NCBI RefSeq assembly: GCF_005144585.1
Contig: NZ_SSMQ01000001.1
Span: forward strand, 1-64,000
DNA from: Polyangium fumosum
GTDB lineage: Bacteria > Myxococcota_A > Polyangia > Polyangiales > Polyangiaceae
Length of the DNA stretch: 64,000 nt
Direction: 5' to 3'
Part shown: positions 62,857 to 64,000 of the stretch, piece after piece
Numbering within the stretch: position 1 is the first letter of the stretch
Layout: each line of letters starts with the position of its first letter
Program-made: the position numbers and the translations under genes
Notes under the pieces: generated by a model
Databases searched by the model: none
What the model saw: the letters and a program-made list of their open reading frames with translations, nothing else
Told to the model about the DNA's origin: nothing

Positions 62857-64000
62857 TCAGGACGCGGGTGACGTCACGGCCTGCTGGCTCGGCCGCTCGG
62901 GCTGACGGATCGACTTCACGCGCCGCTCGAAGCTCCGCCGATCCTCGTCGGAGATCGTCACGCCTCCGAACCGCGCTGCGATGTAGATCTCGGTGAGATC
63001 GAGGATCTCCTCCGCGAGCGGATGCGACATCGACACGAGCGCTTGCGCATGCCGGAGCGGCGGCACGCTCGGCGAACGGCCCACGCCCCGCGCGCCCATC
63101 GCCGCGTCGAGGAGCTCGTACAGCGACGTCGCGAGCACCGCGCTCGCCGAGCGAGGATCCGCCCCGCGCGAGGCCGCGGCCGCGCGTTGTTTCTTCCGCC
63201 GCATCCAGAGCGCCGCGCCGCCGGCCGTCGCGACGATCGCTGCCGCGACGAGGAGGCCCGCGCGGCCTCGCGGCCCGTCCGTGCCCTTCGACCCGCCGCG
63301 GCGGTAGCGCGAGGTGAGGCTGTTCAAGAGCCCCACCTGCTGGCTCAGGTCGTAGCTCACCACGTGCCGATCCCAGCGCTGGCTCGTCGCCTCGATCAGG
63401 TCGCGCAGGTAGGCCCAGACGCCGACGATCTCGCTCTTCGGCGCGGCGTCGGCGGGCGGGGTCGGGTCGAACGTGAGCCAGCCGTATTCGTCGATCCACG
63501 CCTCGACCCACGAGTGCGCGTCGCCCTGGCGCACGGCGTAGAACCGGCCGAAGCGGTTGTAGCTGCCGCCGACGAAGCCCGTCACGTTGCGCGTCGGCAC
63601 GTCGAGCGTGCGCAGCATGATGGCCATCGCGGTCGAGTAGAACTCGCAGTGCCCGCGCTTCGACTCGAACAGGAAGTGGTCGAGCGGCTGCGGGTCCTTG
63701 CCGGACGGCGAGGCGAGGTCGTACCGATAGTCCGTCCTCAAATGATTTTCGATCGCGCGGGCCCGGTCGAGCGGGTTCGTCGATTCCTTCGTCCACTCCG
63801 CGGCGAGATCGCGGATCCGCGTCGACATGTTCCGCGGCAGCGTGAGGTACTTCCAGCGCTCGCCGCTCGGCAGCTTGCGGAACGATGGGGTCTTCTTGCG
63901 CGAGAGGAAGACGTCGTACTTGATGCCGCGGTCGTCGATGGGCTGGTAGCGGAGCTCGCCCTCGGGGCCCTTGAAGGCCATCGCCTGCGGCTCGGGCGCC
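62857..64000 (-). CDS. Transglutaminase-like (TgpA-type) membrane protein, 5' end outside window
   Basis: The last 380 residues of a larger protein that enters from the right edge. The transglutaminase core shows the Cys in RGHCEFYSTAMAIMLR, the His in DAHSWVEAW and the Asp in LTFDPTPP. A basic patch and one hydrophobic helix (LLVAAAIVATAGGAALWM) follow, then a cytoplasmic tail of about 100 residues with a C-terminal DUF4129-like helical region (LTEIYIAARFGG). This matches the TgpA/DUF3488 layout, whose N-terminal membrane part would lie beyond 64000. Its stop is 13 bases from the convergent membrane-protein gene. Confidence 0.88.
   Translation of the reverse strand, partial: APEPQAMAFKGPEGELRYQPIDDRGIKYDVFLSRKKTPSFRKLPSGERWKYLTLPRNMSTRIRDLAAEWTKESTNPLDRARAIENHLRTDYRYDLASPSGKDPQPLDHFLFESKRGHCEFYSTAMAIMLRTLDVPTRNVTGFVGGSYNRFGRFYAVRQGDAHSWVEAWIDEYGWLTFDPTPPADAAPKSEIVGVWAYLRDLIEATSQRWDRHVVSYDLSQQVGLLNSLTSRYRRGGSKGTDGPRGRAGLLVAAAIVATAGGAALWMRRKKQRAAAASRGADPRSASAVLATSLYELLDAAMGARGVGRSPSVPPLRHAQALVSMSHPLAEEILDLTEIYIAARFGGVTISDEDRRSFERRVKSIRQPERPSQQAVTSPAS

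Overview
The window is high-GC DNA with strong G/C bias at third codon positions, many outer-membrane or periplasmic lipoproteins, a Ser/Thr kinase-cyclase-ATPase-TPR fusion, PAS-STAS (RsbR-like) proteins, thrombospondin type 3 repeat proteins, a golvesin-type C-terminal domain and a pilin-like C-terminal domain. Together these suggest a myxobacterium of the Polyangiales/Sorangiineae kind. This is an inference from gene content; no rRNA or other taxonomic marker is present.

Layout. 1-3.7 kb: a RavA/ViaA-like MoxR ATPase plus VWA pair (the ATPase carries a one-base frameshift) and a DUF6573-like gene cut off by a decayed IS3-family element. 3.9-5.7 kb: a stand-alone AAA-like/PD-(D/E)XK protein. 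5.7-14.1 kb (minus strand): a compact TOMM (thiazole/oxazole-modified microcin) locus made of a kinase/cyclase/STAND-like regulator, a 278-aa fused double precursor ending in three cysteines, a RRE/ThiF-like/YcaO cyclodehydratase and an amidohydrolase. 14.4-21.9 kb: small redox and signalling genes (glutathione peroxidase, two SDRs, a TetR repressor with two clear operators, two PAS-STAS proteins, a methyltransferase). 21.9-31.2 kb (minus): exported proteins, namely a di-heme cytochrome-like lipoprotein coupled to a PhoX-like protein, a TolB-like propeller, an SLT-like/amidase/golvesin lipoprotein and a large lipoprotein with a pilin-like tail. 31.3-35.1 kb: purL (PurS-like region fused to PurL) overlapping purQ.

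35.2-47.2 kb: after two small unknown genes comes a five-gene minus-strand operon, SWIM - HEAT - MoxR - DUF5682 - VWA, equivalent in content to E. coli yehL/M/P/Q plus a HEAT protein, and preceded by a WD40 lipoprotein. 47.3-53.5 kb: dCMP deaminase-like enzyme, beta-helix lipoprotein, two small exported proteins, a NUDIX hydrolase and two TSP3 lipoproteins sharing a cysteine-rich C-terminal module. 53.8-64 kb: type II NADH dehydrogenase, a small winged-helix regulator, tRNA-Ser(GCT), a four-gene chemosensory operon (PATAN response regulator, CheW-like, soluble MCP-like, CheA) joined by GTGA overlaps, a DUF2723-like membrane protein and a transglutaminase-type protein running off the right edge.

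The most notable system is the TOMM locus: the regulator's reading frame overlaps the precursor's, the cyclase domain has lost residues needed for catalysis, and the precursor is an internal duplication in which only the second copy carries the Cys tail. The TOMM and MoxR/VWA family types are known; the particular fusions, substitutions and linkages described here are what deserve a second look. Functions are assigned by motif recognition from memory of families; no database search was run.
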